From the NCBI GenBank assembly GCA_900102235.1, contig FMVL01000005.1, forward strand, positions 124,001-188,000: 64,000 bases of DNA. Reading direction: 5' to 3'. The DNA comes from Lachnospiraceae bacterium XBB2008 (GTDB lineage Bacteria > Bacillota > Clostridia > Lachnospirales > Lachnospiraceae). Within the stretch, counting starts at the first letter, position 1, and every line of letters starts with the position of its first letter. Below the pieces are notes generated by a model, which worked only from the letters and a program-made list of their open reading frames with translations, was not told the origin of the DNA and did no database searches. Made by a program: the position numbers and the translations under genes. Shown one piece after another: positions 8,935 through 18,570 of this stretch.

Positions 8935-10563
8935 TCATATTTTATATTCATTCGTCCTTTTTATCAAGCCCGATGCCATGCCTATGATCATAAACAGAAA
9001 AGGCGTAGACAGTATCTGCATGAATCCGACAGTTCCGACAGCCATATACGCCGCGGCAGCCATGGCCGCGCCGAGAAGGCAGCCCTGTATGGTAACATTT
9101 ACGGGCACGCCGCCTGCTTCCGGTGTCTGACCGGGATCTGACTCATCTTCTGAGATCCTCTTTATGCAGCCCGCCATATGTGAAAACTGTAAACCGAAAT
9201 ATGCAAATGCACCCAGAATGCCCTCGTTGATCAGCATGGAGAGCAGTTCGTTATGGGCATTTGTAAGGTACTGGTTTCCAATGTATCTGTTCAGCATCAG
9301 TACGATCTCGTCGTTTGAATAGGCGTATGAACACAGAGCGTCACATCCCACTCCGAAGAAGATCCTGAGCGGGAAAAGACTCTTTATCAGCCGGATGCAG
9401 ACAGTCCAGATACCGCCTCGTCCGCTTCCCCAGCCTATGCTCCAGGTAAAGATCCCCATGCCGCGGACCGGCCAGATGCCGCCCTCGATCGATGAATTTA
9501 GGATGATGATCATTACCATCGCAACTGCCGAACCGATGAGAGCACCGCAGATGAGGGGCCTGAGAGCACTCCTGTCGCGATCGCGCCTTGCGAATATCTC
9601 CTTCAGGACAGAAAGCGCGATCATCGCGACAATAAACGGCATTATCCACTTATCCTCATAGCATACGCCCCTTAACCACGCAGAATCATACCACATCCGG
9701 TTAGGCCTTAATGCCCCTATGAGAGCGATCATCGGTAAAGAAGCAAACATAAGGATCTCCATCGTGCACAGGCGGACCATCCTGGCGGAGGACGGAAGCG
9801 CCCAGAGAAGCCCCGCTATGCTGATCACGCCCCACGCCAGATAGCAGGCATCCGCACCGCAACAGACTCCGGTCACCGCGCATATCCACACATATATCCC
9901 CAGCAGGATCTTCATATACTGCTTTTGTGCATACAGGAAAAGCCCGCAGCCTATGCCTGTCCACACACACCAGTATCCGCAGAACCAGTTGATATTACCC
10001 AGAGTTGAGATGAAATCGTCTGCCTGTCCCCACATATGAAGAGGGTAGATAGAGAAGCGGTTCATAACTCCGAGAACGAACGCCGCTGCCGTGATCAGAA
10101 GGATCACCGATCCGATGATATATAAAAGTATCTTTTCTCCCCGGGAAAAAAGAAAAAAAGCCATGACAGCAAAGATCATCATGAGCATCTGCTCAGCAAA
10201 TCCCATGTGCCAGCCGTCGAATCCCAGGAAGGAAACCTCCCTGTAGTCGCTGGTAAGAGTGGAGATAAGGCCGGATACGGCAAGAAGGATCATGAACCAG
10301 CCCGTAGCGGTTATGCTTTTGACTGAAGATACCGGATCGATCACTAAGCGTGCTCTTATCAGACATATCAGTCCCAGGATAGCCCAGACGGGCACTGAGA
10401 CGCACGATACACGGATAAAGATGCGGAACTTTTCCTCACCAAGCTCATAATAGCCCTGATTAAAGTAAAACGTGAGCGCGGCCGTGATCGCGATCAGCGA
10501 AATGACCGACCAGATATGGAATAAACGGGTAAGAAGGCTCCTGCCCTCATGATCCGCGTTCAT
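8935..10563 (-). CDS. O-antigen ligase / polymerase-like membrane protein
   Basis: A 542-residue integral membrane protein with about twelve hydrophobic helices. The C-terminal half carries the Wzy_C-type signature: a large loop with YLTNAHNELLSMLINEGILGA, where the conserved NAHNxxL motif of O-antigen ligases and polymerases is clear. In Gram-positives such proteins join or polymerise polysaccharide repeat units on the outer face of the membrane, or act in teichoic-acid-like glycan attachment; the exact substrate cannot be told. AAGGAG lies about twelve bases before the ATG. The gene is divergent from trmO, with 47 bases between the starts, and precedes proS. Confidence 0.8.
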   Translation of the reverse strand: MNADHEGRSLLTRLFHIWSVISLIAITAALTFYFNQGYYELGEEKFRIFIRVSCVSVPVWAILGLICLIRARLVIDPVSSVKSITATGWFMILLAVSGLISTLTSDYREVSFLGFDGWHMGFAEQMLMMIFAVMAFFLFSRGEKILLYIIGSVILLITAAAFVLGVMNRFSIYPLHMWGQADDFISTLGNINWFCGYWCVWTGIGCGLFLYAQKQYMKILLGIYVWICAVTGVCCGADACYLAWGVISIAGLLWALPSSARMVRLCTMEILMFASLPMIALIGALRPNRMWYDSAWLRGVCYEDKWIMPFIVAMIALSVLKEIFARRDRDRSALRPLICGALIGSAVAMVMIIILNSSIEGGIWPVRGMGIFTWSIGWGSGRGGIWTVCIRLIKSLFPLRIFFGVGCDALCSYAYSNDEIVLMLNRYIGNQYLTNAHNELLSMLINEGILGAFAYFGLQFSHMAGCIKRISEDESDPGQTPEAGGVPVNVTIQGCLLGAAMAAAAYMAVGTVGFMQILSTPFLFMIIGMASGLIKRTNEYKI

Positions 10564-10610
10564 ATATGATATACTCTCCTTAAATCAACAGACTCACTAC
10601 GGAGTAACCT

Positions 10611-11279
10611 ATGACAAGAATAGCACATATCGAGAATGACATGTCGGAAAAGTTCGGTATCCCGAGACAGAGCGGCCTGGTGGAAGATGTGATCTCCACG
10701 ATAGTTTTTGAAGAGGAGTTCAGAAACCCCGATGCCGTAAAAGGCCTTGACGGATACACCTATATCTGGCTCATCTGGGCTTTTGACCGTGAAGAGGGGG
10801 ATGGGTGGTCTCCGATGGTGAGGCCCCCGAGACTCGGCGGAAACACACGCATGGGAGTATTCGCGACAAGATCTCCGAATCGTCCGAATCCCATAGGCTT
10901 ATCCTGCGTAAAACTGATCGGTATCGAAATGTCTAACAGAGGTCCTCTGATACGTGTAGCCGGCGCCGACTTAAGATCAGGGACATCGATCCTCGATATC
11001 AAACCCTATCTGCCCTATACGGATGCACACCCTGATGCTTCGGGCGGATTTGCGGATGATCATCTTAATGATAAGCTTGAGGTATATATCCCCGGAGAAC
11101 TGTGCGCCGGTATACCGGAGGATATAATAAAAGCCGTCGGTGAACTGCTTTCACAGGACCCACGGCCTTCATATCATGACGATCCGGACAGGATATACGG
11201 AATGACCTATGCCGGATATAATTTCCGTTTCTCGGTGAAAGACAGCTTACTTACCGTCACCGAAATTGAACCACGTTGA
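10611..11279 (+). CDS. trmO: tRNA-Thr t6A37 N6-methyltransferase (TrmO family)
   Basis: A 222-residue TsaA/TrmO-family protein that would methylate t6A37 of tRNA-Thr to m6t6A using S-adenosylmethionine. The N-terminal beta-barrel family signatures are present: IAHIENDM, FGIPRQSGL, LDGYTYIWLIWAFD and especially ATRSPNRPNPIGLSCV with the later LDIKPYLPYTD. The C-terminal extension (about 150-222) is the usual second half of bacterial TrmO. GGAG lies six bases before the ATG. The last 33 bases overlap the 3' end of the convergent GH13 gene. Confidence 0.9.
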   Translation: MTRIAHIENDMSEKFGIPRQSGLVEDVISTIVFEEEFRNPDAVKGLDGYTYIWLIWAFDREEGDGWSPMVRPPRLGGNTRMGVFATRSPNRPNPIGLSCVKLIGIEMSNRGPLIRVAGADLRSGTSILDIKPYLPYTDAHPDASGGFADDHLNDKLEVYIPGELCAGIPEDIIKAVGELLSQDPRPSYHDDPDRIYGMTYAGYNFRFSVKDSLLTVTEIEPR

Positions 11280-13460
11280 CCTCTGCATGGGCGCGCCGCC
11301 GTATCTGTCGCTGCCCGCGGAAGCCGTATTGGCTTTGGTAACCGCCTCAACAGGCGTATCATCGCGATATCTTAAGATCATGCCCGATTTCGGTCCCAAG
11401 TGTACCTTGATCTTGCCCGACTCAACGGGAATCTTTGCTCCGCCGGTGGAGAAACCGTCGGCGTGAGTCTCCATGATCACTTCCATCTCACACTCTTTGG
11501 GCACGCCAAGATACCATGCTTTAAACACTTTTTCGATCTCATAATCGGCATTGTTTATGACGATGAGGCTGTGTCCTCCTTTTTCATGGAATCTGCCGAA
11601 TGCGAGCATATTGTAATCCTTATCCACGAACTTCAGGGACCCGGTCTTGAACTCGGGACAGTTCTTATGGATAGCTATGAGTTTCTTATGATAATCTATC
11701 AGCTCATGGTCTTCGTGTCCCCAGGGGTAGGTTCTGCGGTTATCCGGATCGGTGAATCCGCAGACACCGGCTTCATCTCCGTAATAGATCGTAGGAGCAC
11801 CGGGCCATGTCATCTGTACCATAACTGCTTCCCTCATGACAGCCTTATCAACGCCCTCGTTGGCGGCCTCCGGTCCCAGATTATTGGTACGTCCGACCTT
11901 GTGGTTGGTACGTGTCAGGAACCTGGAATGGTCATGATTGGAAAGTTCATTCATGGCTACCAGGAGAGAAGGCATCGTAAAGCAGGCCATGTTATGATAC
12001 ATCGAACCCCAGAAAGCATCGGTATTGCCGATGGAATCGGGTCTGAAATCGTCGCTGTGCTTCTGCATGCCGGTAAGGAACCAGGTAAGAGGCTCCATAA
12101 ACGCATCATAGTTCATGACGGAATCCCATTCGCGTCCCTGAAGCCATGCCTCGGGGGAGCCGTAATGCTCGGCAAGGATAAGGGCATTGGGATTGGCCCT
12201 TTTGACCGCGCGTCTGAAATCCTTCCAGAACTTATGGTTAAACTCCGGAGAATGACCGAGATCGGCAGCCACATCAAGTCTCCAGCCGTCGGCATTGTAA
12301 GGAGGAGAAACCCACTTGGCCGCGATATGCATCACATAATCATACAGTTCCTGTGAACCTTCATAATTCAATTTGGGCAGGGTATCATGTCCCCACCATC
12401 CGTCATAACTGCGGTTATACGGCCAGGATCCGCCGTCCAGGAACTTGAAATAGTCATGATAGGGGCTGGCGGCATCCACATATGCGCCCTTTTCATAGCC
12501 GGGCACGTTCTCGTATATGCGCTCGCGGTCCATCCATTTATTGAAGGATCCGCAGTGATTGAACACTCCGTCCAGGATGACTTTGATCCCGCGCTTATGT
12601 GCTTCCTCGACCACCTTCGCAAAAAACTCATTGGACGCTTCCAGGTTGAGCTTATTGGTCACACGGTCGATATAGCGCGTAGCCTCGCGGTTGGGACAGT
12701 CCCCGTTGGGAATAAGGTCGCCCTCATCATGAACGATCTTCCCGAAATGCGGGTCTATATAGTCATAATCCTGGATATCGTATTTATGATTGGAGGGAGA
12801 AACGAAGAGGGGATTAAAATAAATGACCTCTATCCCCAGATCCTCAAGATAATCAAGTTTATCCAAAACGCCCTGAAGATCGCCGCCGTAAAACTCGCGA
12901 ACACCCATGGATGCGGGATACTTATTCCAATCGGTCACCTGCTGCACACGGTCTCCGATATAGGAATATTCGCCCGTCAGTACATCATTGGTCGGATCGC
13001 CGTTGCAGAAACGGTCAACATATATCTGATACATGACCGCGCCCTTCGCCCAGGCCGGCGTTCTGAATCCGGGAATGATCTTGAAATGATAAGCGGGATT
13101 GACATCCCTGGACAGACCACGGATGTCGAAATAGCATTGGATCTTACCGCTATGGATCTCAAAATAGTAGGAAATACGCTGATTTTCCAACTGGATCTCT
13201 TCGACATAGAAATCAAAGTTATCCGTCTGGGATTCGCGGTACATCAGATATCTCTCACCGTCTACGATAATAAACACGTTATCGACGTTATTATGAGCAG
13301 TCCTGAACCTGATGGTCACCTGACCGTAGGGACTCGGTTCCGCGGGGATCACATAATCGGCAGTAGTGTCCGAAAACAGTGCTCCTTTACGTAAAACCGG
13401 TCTCATTCCCGCGATATATGCCTGATTGGCAGCTGCCTTGTTTAGAAAATTATAGTCCAT
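11247..13460 (-). CDS. GH13 alpha-glucosidase / neopullulanase-like enzyme
   Basis: A 737-residue glycoside hydrolase without signal peptide, so a cytoplasmic enzyme trimming imported malto-oligosaccharides or cyclodextrins. Residues 1-125 form a CBM34-like N-domain typical of neopullulanase and cyclomaltodextrinase. The GH13 barrel follows with DGVFNH (297-302), nucleophile Asp 396 in GWRLDVAAD, acid/base Glu 431 in LILAEH and transition-state Asp 510 in LSNHDHSRF. A C-terminal beta domain begins around 620. All catalytic residues are intact. The ATG has no clear ribosome site, so the start is less sure. A terminator-like hairpin lies 73 bases upstream, between it and ftsH. Confidence 0.9.
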   Translation of the reverse strand: MDYNFLNKAAANQAYIAGMRPVLRKGALFSDTTADYVIPAEPSPYGQVTIRFRTAHNNVDNVFIIVDGERYLMYRESQTDNFDFYVEEIQLENQRISYYFEIHSGKIQCYFDIRGLSRDVNPAYHFKIIPGFRTPAWAKGAVMYQIYVDRFCNGDPTNDVLTGEYSYIGDRVQQVTDWNKYPASMGVREFYGGDLQGVLDKLDYLEDLGIEVIYFNPLFVSPSNHKYDIQDYDYIDPHFGKIVHDEGDLIPNGDCPNREATRYIDRVTNKLNLEASNEFFAKVVEEAHKRGIKVILDGVFNHCGSFNKWMDRERIYENVPGYEKGAYVDAASPYHDYFKFLDGGSWPYNRSYDGWWGHDTLPKLNYEGSQELYDYVMHIAAKWVSPPYNADGWRLDVAADLGHSPEFNHKFWKDFRRAVKRANPNALILAEHYGSPEAWLQGREWDSVMNYDAFMEPLTWFLTGMQKHSDDFRPDSIGNTDAFWGSMYHNMACFTMPSLLVAMNELSNHDHSRFLTRTNHKVGRTNNLGPEAANEGVDKAVMREAVMVQMTWPGAPTIYYGDEAGVCGFTDPDNRRTYPWGHEDHELIDYHKKLIAIHKNCPEFKTGSLKFVDKDYNMLAFGRFHEKGGHSLIVINNADYEIEKVFKAWYLGVPKECEMEVIMETHADGFSTGGAKIPVESGKIKVHLGPKSGMILRYRDDTPVEAVTKANTASAGSDRYGGAPMQRSTWFNFGDGK

Positions 13461-13532
13461 ACTAAATCTGTGACATTGACTTTCATCGGGGACAACATCT
13501 TGTGGTCCTTGTTTATTCTATCTCAAAACGGT

Positions 13533-13564
13533 AAAAAGGACAACTACAAGTAGCTGTCCTTTTT
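13533..13564 (-). terminator. Hairpin terminator between ftsH and GH13 gene
   Basis: A 15-bp stem with one mismatch (AAAAAGGACA... arm at 13533-13547 with 13550-13564) and a minimal loop; U-runs flank both sides, so it can work in both directions. For leftward transcription it ends the ftsH operon. If the promoter-like site at 13630-13658 is used, it would instead lie in the leader of the GH13 gene and act as an attenuator. Confidence 0.75.
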
Positions 13565-13629
13565 AGAGAAGGTATTTCTTTCTTATGGGGTATAGCAAAA
13601 ACTAAATGTATTGGGGGGTTACGCATATT

Positions 13630-13658
13630 ATAATACTCTGCGATATCCCCTGTAACAA
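13630..13658 (-). promoter_or_regulatory. Promoter-like site upstream of GH13 gene
   Basis: Reading leftward, TTGTTA (13653-13658) and TATTAT (13630-13635) are separated by 17 bases. This is a good vegetative-sigma match inside the 237-base gap after the ftsH stop. It points at the GH13 gene but lies before the hairpin at 13533-13564. Confidence 0.4.
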
Positions 13659-13696
13659 TGCCAACTTTCGACAAATATTATAATCGGCTATGTGAA

Positions 13697-15535
13697 TTAT
13701 TGTGCATTATTGCCAAACAATGCCTCAAATTCCTCACGGGTGATCTTTTCCTTCTGAAGAAGGAGCTCGGTCGAAGCATGGAGAATGTCCATATTCTCCT
13801 CTATTATGGCCTTCGCCTTGCTGTAGCAGTCATCGATTATGAACTTGACTTCCTCATCGATCTTGCCCTGCATCTCTTCGGAATACTTCTTGGCATGAGC
13901 AAGATCGCGGCCGATGAATACCTCATCATCGTCGTCATCATAGTTGATCACGCCTATGTTCTGTGACATGCCGTATCTGGTGACCATACGTCTGGCCATG
14001 GCAGTCGCTTTCTTGATATCGGAGGATGCGCCGGTCGTTATGTCGTCGTTACCGAATATGATCTCTTCGGCTATACGTCCGCCAAGCAATACCATGATAT
14101 CCTGAAGCATCCTGGTCTTGGTCATGAACATCTCGTCCTTATCGGGCAGCGGCATCGTATAACCGGCAGCGCCGAGGCCCGTCGGGATGATCGATATTGT
14201 ATATACGGGGCCAACATCGGGAAGCAGATGGAAAAGAATGGCATGTCCGGTCTCGTGATATGCGGTGATCTTCTTTTCCTTATCGGAGATGATCCGGCTC
14301 TTCTTCTCGGTTCCTATACCTACCTTGATAAATGACTTGGTTATATCATCCTGATTGACATATGCCCTGTTGTCTTTAGCTGCGGAGATTGCGGCTTCGT
14401 TCATCAGGTTTTCAAGATCCGCTCCGGTAAATCCGGCTGTTGTCTGTGCCACATGTTCAAGATTGACCTCATCGGCAAGCGGCTTGTTGCGGGCATGGAT
14501 CTTAAGGATATCTTCCCTGCCTCCGACATCCGGAGTTGCGACCGTGATCTTACGGTCAAATCTGCCCGGACGAAGGATCGCGGGATCGAGGATATCTACT
14601 CTGTTGGTCGCTGCCAGGACTATGATGCCTTCATTTACTCCGAATCCGTCCATTTCCACAAGGAGCTGGTTAAGAGTCTGTTCTCTTTCATCATGTCCGC
14701 CACCGAGTCCGGTACCGCGTCGTCTTGCTACGGCATCGATCTCATCTATGAATATGATACAGGGATTGTTTTTCTTGGCTTCATCAAACATATCCCTTAC
14801 TCTGGATGCGCCCACGCCTACGAACATTTCCACGAAATCCGATCCGGATATCGAGAAAAACGGAACACCGGCCTCACCTGCGATCGCCTTGGCAAGAAGG
14901 GTCTTTCCTGTACCGGGAGCTCCTTCAAGCAGGATTCCTTTGGGGATCCGTGCGCCGACCTTAGTGTATTTCGAGGGGTTTTTCAGGAAATCGACAACTT
15001 CGTTTAAGTCTTCTTTTTCCTCTTTGAGACCTGCCACATCGGCAAAAGTGATGGGCTTATCGCCTGTATCGAGTCTCGCACGGCTTTTTCCGAAATTCAT
15101 CATCCGGCTGCCGCCGCCGGCTCCGGCGCTTTGGCCTGTCAACATCACAAAAAAGAAGACACATACGATCACTGCGATCAGAACCGGAAGGACGCTCGTC
15201 ATGAACCAGCTGTCCTGCTCAACCTGTCTGACCTGGGGATCGATACCGTATTCTTCGCGAAGTTCCCTTTCCGCTTCATTTACATCAGTTACATATACGG
15301 TCCTGACCTCTCCGGCTTTGAGCTGGACGGATATCTCACCTGTAGGAGTCTGCTTATAGGGGGCTATCGTAACGGATACGACCTTACCGTCCTCTATGTC
15401 CTGATACAGATCACCCTTTGTGTAGGATATATCCGCGTTATTGCGGTTGCCGATCCATGCCGTGAACAACAGCAGCACGACGATCACCGCAAAATATATC
15501 AGATAACCGTAATTCTTTTGCTTCTCCTGTTTCAT
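13697..15535 (-). CDS. ftsH: ATP-dependent zinc metalloprotease FtsH
   Basis: A 612-residue membrane-bound AAA+ protease that extracts and degrades misfolded membrane and regulatory proteins. Two membrane helices (about 11-27 and 113-133) bracket an extracytoplasmic domain. Walker A GAPGTGKT is at 205-212, Walker B IIFIDEID at 260-267, the second region of homology with arginine finger around 318-328, and the zinc site HETGH at 427-431 of the M41 protease domain. Everything is intact. It is the last gene of the tilS-hpt-ftsH unit and starts 10 bases after hpt, followed by a terminator at 13533-13564. Confidence 0.97.
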   Translation of the reverse strand: MKQEKQKNYGYLIYFAVIVVLLLFTAWIGNRNNADISYTKGDLYQDIEDGKVVSVTIAPYKQTPTGEISVQLKAGEVRTVYVTDVNEAERELREEYGIDPQVRQVEQDSWFMTSVLPVLIAVIVCVFFFVMLTGQSAGAGGGSRMMNFGKSRARLDTGDKPITFADVAGLKEEKEDLNEVVDFLKNPSKYTKVGARIPKGILLEGAPGTGKTLLAKAIAGEAGVPFFSISGSDFVEMFVGVGASRVRDMFDEAKKNNPCIIFIDEIDAVARRRGTGLGGGHDEREQTLNQLLVEMDGFGVNEGIIVLAATNRVDILDPAILRPGRFDRKITVATPDVGGREDILKIHARNKPLADEVNLEHVAQTTAGFTGADLENLMNEAAISAAKDNRAYVNQDDITKSFIKVGIGTEKKSRIISDKEKKITAYHETGHAILFHLLPDVGPVYTISIIPTGLGAAGYTMPLPDKDEMFMTKTRMLQDIMVLLGGRIAEEIIFGNDDITTGASSDIKKATAMARRMVTRYGMSQNIGVINYDDDDDEVFIGRDLAHAKKYSEEMQGKIDEEVKFIIDDCYSKAKAIIEENMDILHASTELLLQKEKITREEFEALFGNNAQ

Positions 15536-15545
15536 TTCATGCCTC

Positions 15546-16073
15546 TTAATCGAATCTTACTACTCCGATATACGGAAGATTTCGATATCTCTGATCATAA
15601 TCGAGTCCGTAACCTACCACAAACTCATCGGGTATCTCAAACCCTGTATAATCCACATGCACATCAACCACCCTGCGTTCGGGCTTATCAAGGAGTGTAC
15701 AGAGCTTCACGCTCGCAGGTCCCCTGTCACGAAGCAATTCGAGAAGATAGCTTAATGTCCTTCCGGAATCCACGATATCCTCAACTACGAGCACGTCCTT
15801 GCCTTCAAGGGGCTCATCAAGGTCCTTGACGATCCTCACGACTCCGCTGGATTTCGTGCTTCCGCCGTAGCTTGACACACTCATGAAATCAAGTGAAACC
15901 GGCACCGTGATCCTCTTGGCCAGTTCCGTCATAAAGAAGCTTCCTCCTTTGAGGACACATACAAGGTGTACCATCCTGCCGGCATAATCTTTGCTGATCT
16001 GCTCGCCGATCTCTCTGATACGGCTGTCAACTTCTTCTTCAGTCAGCATAATCTCCACTCGTTCAGCCATCAT
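15546..16073 (-). CDS. hpt: Hypoxanthine phosphoribosyltransferase
   Basis: A 175-residue type I phosphoribosyltransferase that salvages hypoxanthine and guanine to IMP and GMP with PRPP. The PRPP-binding loop [17 protein letters not shown] is intact in the middle, preceded by the LKGGSFF loop. The C-terminal purine-contact region around [11 protein letters not shown] is canonical. It overlaps the end of tilS by 11 bases and is followed by ftsH after 10, the classic tilS-hpt-ftsH arrangement of Firmicutes. Confidence 0.96.
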   Translation of the reverse strand: MMAERVEIMLTEEEVDSRIREIGEQISKDYAGRMVHLVCVLKGGSFFMTELAKRITVPVSLDFMSVSSYGGSTKSSGVVRIVKDLDEPLEGKDVLVVEDIVDSGRTLSYLLELLRDRGPASVKLCTLLDKPERRVVDVHVDYTGFEIPDEFVVGYGLDYDQRYRNLPYIGVVRFD

Positions 16074-17508
16074 TCTCTCCTTTGGTATTAGAATCCGTGA
16101 TCTGTATCTTAAGTATCCTCGTTGTTGAATCGTCTATCCTGTATGCATATGAATCTCTGTACCCCGCGATCCATATGACCTCCGATCCGTCCGCGATAAC
16201 GGGTATCCTATCACGCATATACTCCGGGATCTTGCTCTCGATCATGTATCTGGCAAGCTTTTTTACATGTCCCCCGGCGTCTATGATCAGGTGATCGTCT
16301 TCGAGTCGGTAGCGTATATCCAACAACTTATTTATTTTATCATAATCAAAGCATTTAGCATAATCGCAGTCGGTTATCATTTCGGCTGCGGCCGCGGAAT
16401 CCGCCGCCTCCGTCAGGGAAAAGATCACCTCACTGGATGCGTCTGTACGGATCTTTAAGGGCTCTCCTCCGGGTTTAAGCCCGGTAAGATCGACTCTGAT
16501 CCCTCCTTCGGGAAGACTTTCGGCCTCTTCTTTGGATCTTTCCTCCGGTTTACGGATGCATATATTCTCATAGGATCTGTATGCCCGGATCCCATAGGGA
16601 AGATCGAACCGGGCGTTCGAGTTTCTGCAGGCAAGATCCTCCACTCCGGATATGTGCTCACGGCTTATATCCTTAAGATGGGGTGTCATATGATGAAGGA
16701 TCATTCTTATGACTTCGTCCCTTATTACGGGATGAAGCGCCGAAAATCGCGACACATCGATCAGATACTCCTCGCCGCTTACGGATCTGACCGTATCCGA
16801 ATACGCATCCGATGCCAGCCCCGAGATCAGATCGCAGACTGCGGACACATCTTCTGCCGTTTCATTCATATGCCGTATGCTTCCGTCATTTATGCCCTCA
16901 GCCTCCGGCAATATGTGGTGTCTTATCCGGTTTCTGGAATACTCATCCGTGAGATTGGTCCGGTCCGTACAGAACTTAATGCCTGCAGTTTCAAGATATG
17001 TCTCTATTTCACGACGGTCCAGACACATGATGGGCCGTATGAATTCGTCTCTTACGGGTCTGATACCGCACATGCCGCTGATTCCGGTACCTCTGAACAT
17101 GTTAAAAAGTATGGTTTCCGCCCTGTCCTGCATATTGTGGGCAAGTGCTATGCGTGTGTATCCGTTCTTTACAGCCGTTTCGGATATCAGCTCATAACGT
17201 CTGATCCTTGCGCTTTCTTCGGAGTTCGGAATGCTCCCGGGAATGATCTTTTCCAGATAAAAGGGGATATCCCGCTCCCTGCAAAATTGCTCAACATAGG
17301 CAGCTTCGGAGGCGGATTCCGTTCTGAATCCGTGATCCACATGCACTACACCGAGCTTATGCCCGTGCCCGGCACAAAACCGTATCAGAAGATCGAGCAT
17401 GCACATGGAGTCGGCACCTCCGCTTACCGCAGCCAGGATCCGGTCATCTTCTTCCAGCATCTTATGCTCGGTTATGTAATTGCTTACACGGGAATAGATA
17501 TCAGACAT
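16063..17508 (-). CDS. tilS: tRNA(Ile)-lysidine synthetase
   Basis: A 481-residue N-type ATP pyrophosphatase that converts C34 of the CAU-anticodon tRNA-Ile to lysidine, so that the tRNA reads AUA. The PP-loop SGGADS is at residues 29-34; the family region around HNMQDRAETILFNMFRGTG follows, then the central helical TilS domain and a C-terminal TilS_C-like domain (about 400-475). The length is normal for clostridia. It overlaps hpt by 11 bases. The upstream divIC-like gene is 36 bases away. Confidence 0.94.
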   Translation of the reverse strand: MSDIYSRVSNYITEHKMLEEDDRILAAVSGGADSMCMLDLLIRFCAGHGHKLGVVHVDHGFRTESASEAAYVEQFCRERDIPFYLEKIIPGSIPNSEESARIRRYELISETAVKNGYTRIALAHNMQDRAETILFNMFRGTGISGMCGIRPVRDEFIRPIMCLDRREIETYLETAGIKFCTDRTNLTDEYSRNRIRHHILPEAEGINDGSIRHMNETAEDVSAVCDLISGLASDAYSDTVRSVSGEEYLIDVSRFSALHPVIRDEVIRMILHHMTPHLKDISREHISGVEDLACRNSNARFDLPYGIRAYRSYENICIRKPEERSKEEAESLPEGGIRVDLTGLKPGGEPLKIRTDASSEVIFSLTEAADSAAAAEMITDCDYAKCFDYDKINKLLDIRYRLEDDHLIIDAGGHVKKLARYMIESKIPEYMRDRIPVIADGSEVIWIAGYRDSYAYRIDDSTTRILKIQITDSNTKGENDG

Positions 17509-17544
17509 CTTACCAAAAACTTAAACCGAAGCAATCGCTCCGGT

Positions 17545-17853
17545 TTAATTCTCTTCCTTAAATATGATCTCGCCTTCATACACAAGTCCCAGCTTGCTCT
17601 TTGCGACATCTTCGATGTATTTCATGGTCTGGGTGTATTTCTCGTATTCGACCAGTTCCTCGGCCCTTGCCTCCTGTTCCTCTATCTGAACCTTTAGCTG
17701 GGCTTCGCGTTCTTCATACTCGGCGACCTTCCGGCTGAGCTCCGTACACTTAACAGCCACGACTATGGTTATCATAAGTACTACTGCGGTTATGAGCAGC
17801 ATTGAAAACCGATTGCTGTGTTTTTTGCGGTGTGCGGCCTGGCGAATCGCCAT
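17545..17853 (-). CDS. Septum formation initiator (DivIC/FtsL-like)
   Basis: A small bitopic membrane protein of 102 residues: basic cytoplasmic tail (1-15), one membrane helix (about 18-40), then an external coiled coil (about 42-80) with heptad-like Glu/Leu spacing. This is the architecture of DivIC/FtsB/FtsL proteins, which assemble the divisome with FtsQ/DivIB. The place between rqcP and tilS is where divIC lies in Clostridia, which supports DivIC. Sequence alone does not separate DivIC from FtsL. The spoIIE gene that often follows divIC in spore formers is absent. Confidence 0.85.
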   Translation of the reverse strand: MAIRQAAHRKKHSNRFSMLLITAVVLMITIVVAVKCTELSRKVAEYEEREAQLKVQIEEQEARAEELVEYEKYTQTMKYIEDVAKSKLGLVYEGEIIFKEEN

Positions 17854-17940
17854 AAGAAAACAAAACCTCCCCCAAGTTGTTTACATAAAAATATTTTATT
17901 ATGTAACTATGTAAATCGTCAAGGGCATTTGTTCTATTTT

Positions 17941-18180
17941 TTATACAAATTTGTACAATTCCGCGGCTTCCTCTTTTTTTACGGTTTCAGCCACGCTTAA
18001 GACCTCGACTTTGGTTTCCCTGTTTCCGAACTGTATGGTGATGATATCTCCCACTTTTACGTTAGCTGAGGCTTTTGCGGGCTTATCATTTATGGTAACC
18101 CGGCCGGCATCACATGCCTCGTTTGCCACGGTCCGTCTTTTTATCAGTCTTGATACCTTCAGATATTTATCCAGTCTCAT
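17941..18180 (-). CDS. rqcP: S4-domain RNA-binding protein RqcP (YabO/Hsp15-like)
   Basis: A 79-residue protein consisting almost only of an S4 RNA-binding domain. The start MRLDKYLKVSRLIKRRT and the following GRVTINDKPAK stretch are typical of RqcP/YabO. RqcP works with RqcH on stalled 50S subunits, where it supports C-terminal alanine tailing of nascent chains in ribosome rescue. The open frame reaches further upstream, but the ATG at 18178-18180 is chosen because AGAAGG lies at the right distance and the conserved sequence starts there. In Clostridia hup normally sits immediately upstream; here that neighbour is about 15 kb away, beyond an inserted island. Confidence 0.92.
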   Translation of the reverse strand: MRLDKYLKVSRLIKRRTVANEACDAGRVTINDKPAKASANVKVGDIITIQFGNRETKVEVLSVAETVKKEEAAELYKFV

Positions 18181-18230
18181 TGTGTTTCCTTCTTGCTTAT
18201 CGTTCTTTTTTGAATAGAAGAGAGTATTTG

Positions 18231-18260
18231 AAAAAAACAGAGCCCGTGCAAGCACGGGCT
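18231..18260 (-). terminator. Leftward terminator, probably the displaced hup terminator
   Basis: A 9-bp GC-rich stem (AGCCCGTGC 18241-18249 with 18252-18260) and, on its left, a run of seven A, which reads as a U-tract for leftward transcription. No leftward gene is near on the right; the next is an XRE regulator 6 kb away. Before the island was inserted, hup (now 33207-33482, leftward) would have lain directly upstream, so this is best explained as its terminator. Confidence 0.8.
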
Positions 18261-18570
18261 CCGCTAAACTAAACTAAAAAATTATATACATAATTATAGT
18301 GTTATACAGAACCCGTATGTTTTCTATTAGTATTGGGGTTATGTACATTATTCTATAATATACATAACTATCATAATGTACAAAACTATTTCTATGTAGT
18401 TATGTCTATTTCTTTTATCCCTTTTTTGTATAATTGGCAAATATAGTTTTGTACATTTTGGAAACTGTAAATATCATATTATATAAGGAAGAAATTATTC
18501 AAGCCTTTCTGGTAAATAGTAAAGCAGATCATATTGAATGATGATTTGTATTGTAATGTATCTTTTTGTA

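Noticed and set aside
12387-13394. Long plus-strand frame inside the GH13 gene
   Set aside because: It is opposite to a complete GH13 enzyme with all catalytic residues, has no ribosome site and no recognisable family.
14355-15359. Plus-strand frame opposite ftsH
   Set aside because: It mirrors the ftsH codons and gives a Ser/Arg/Ala-rich nonsense protein; ftsH is certain.
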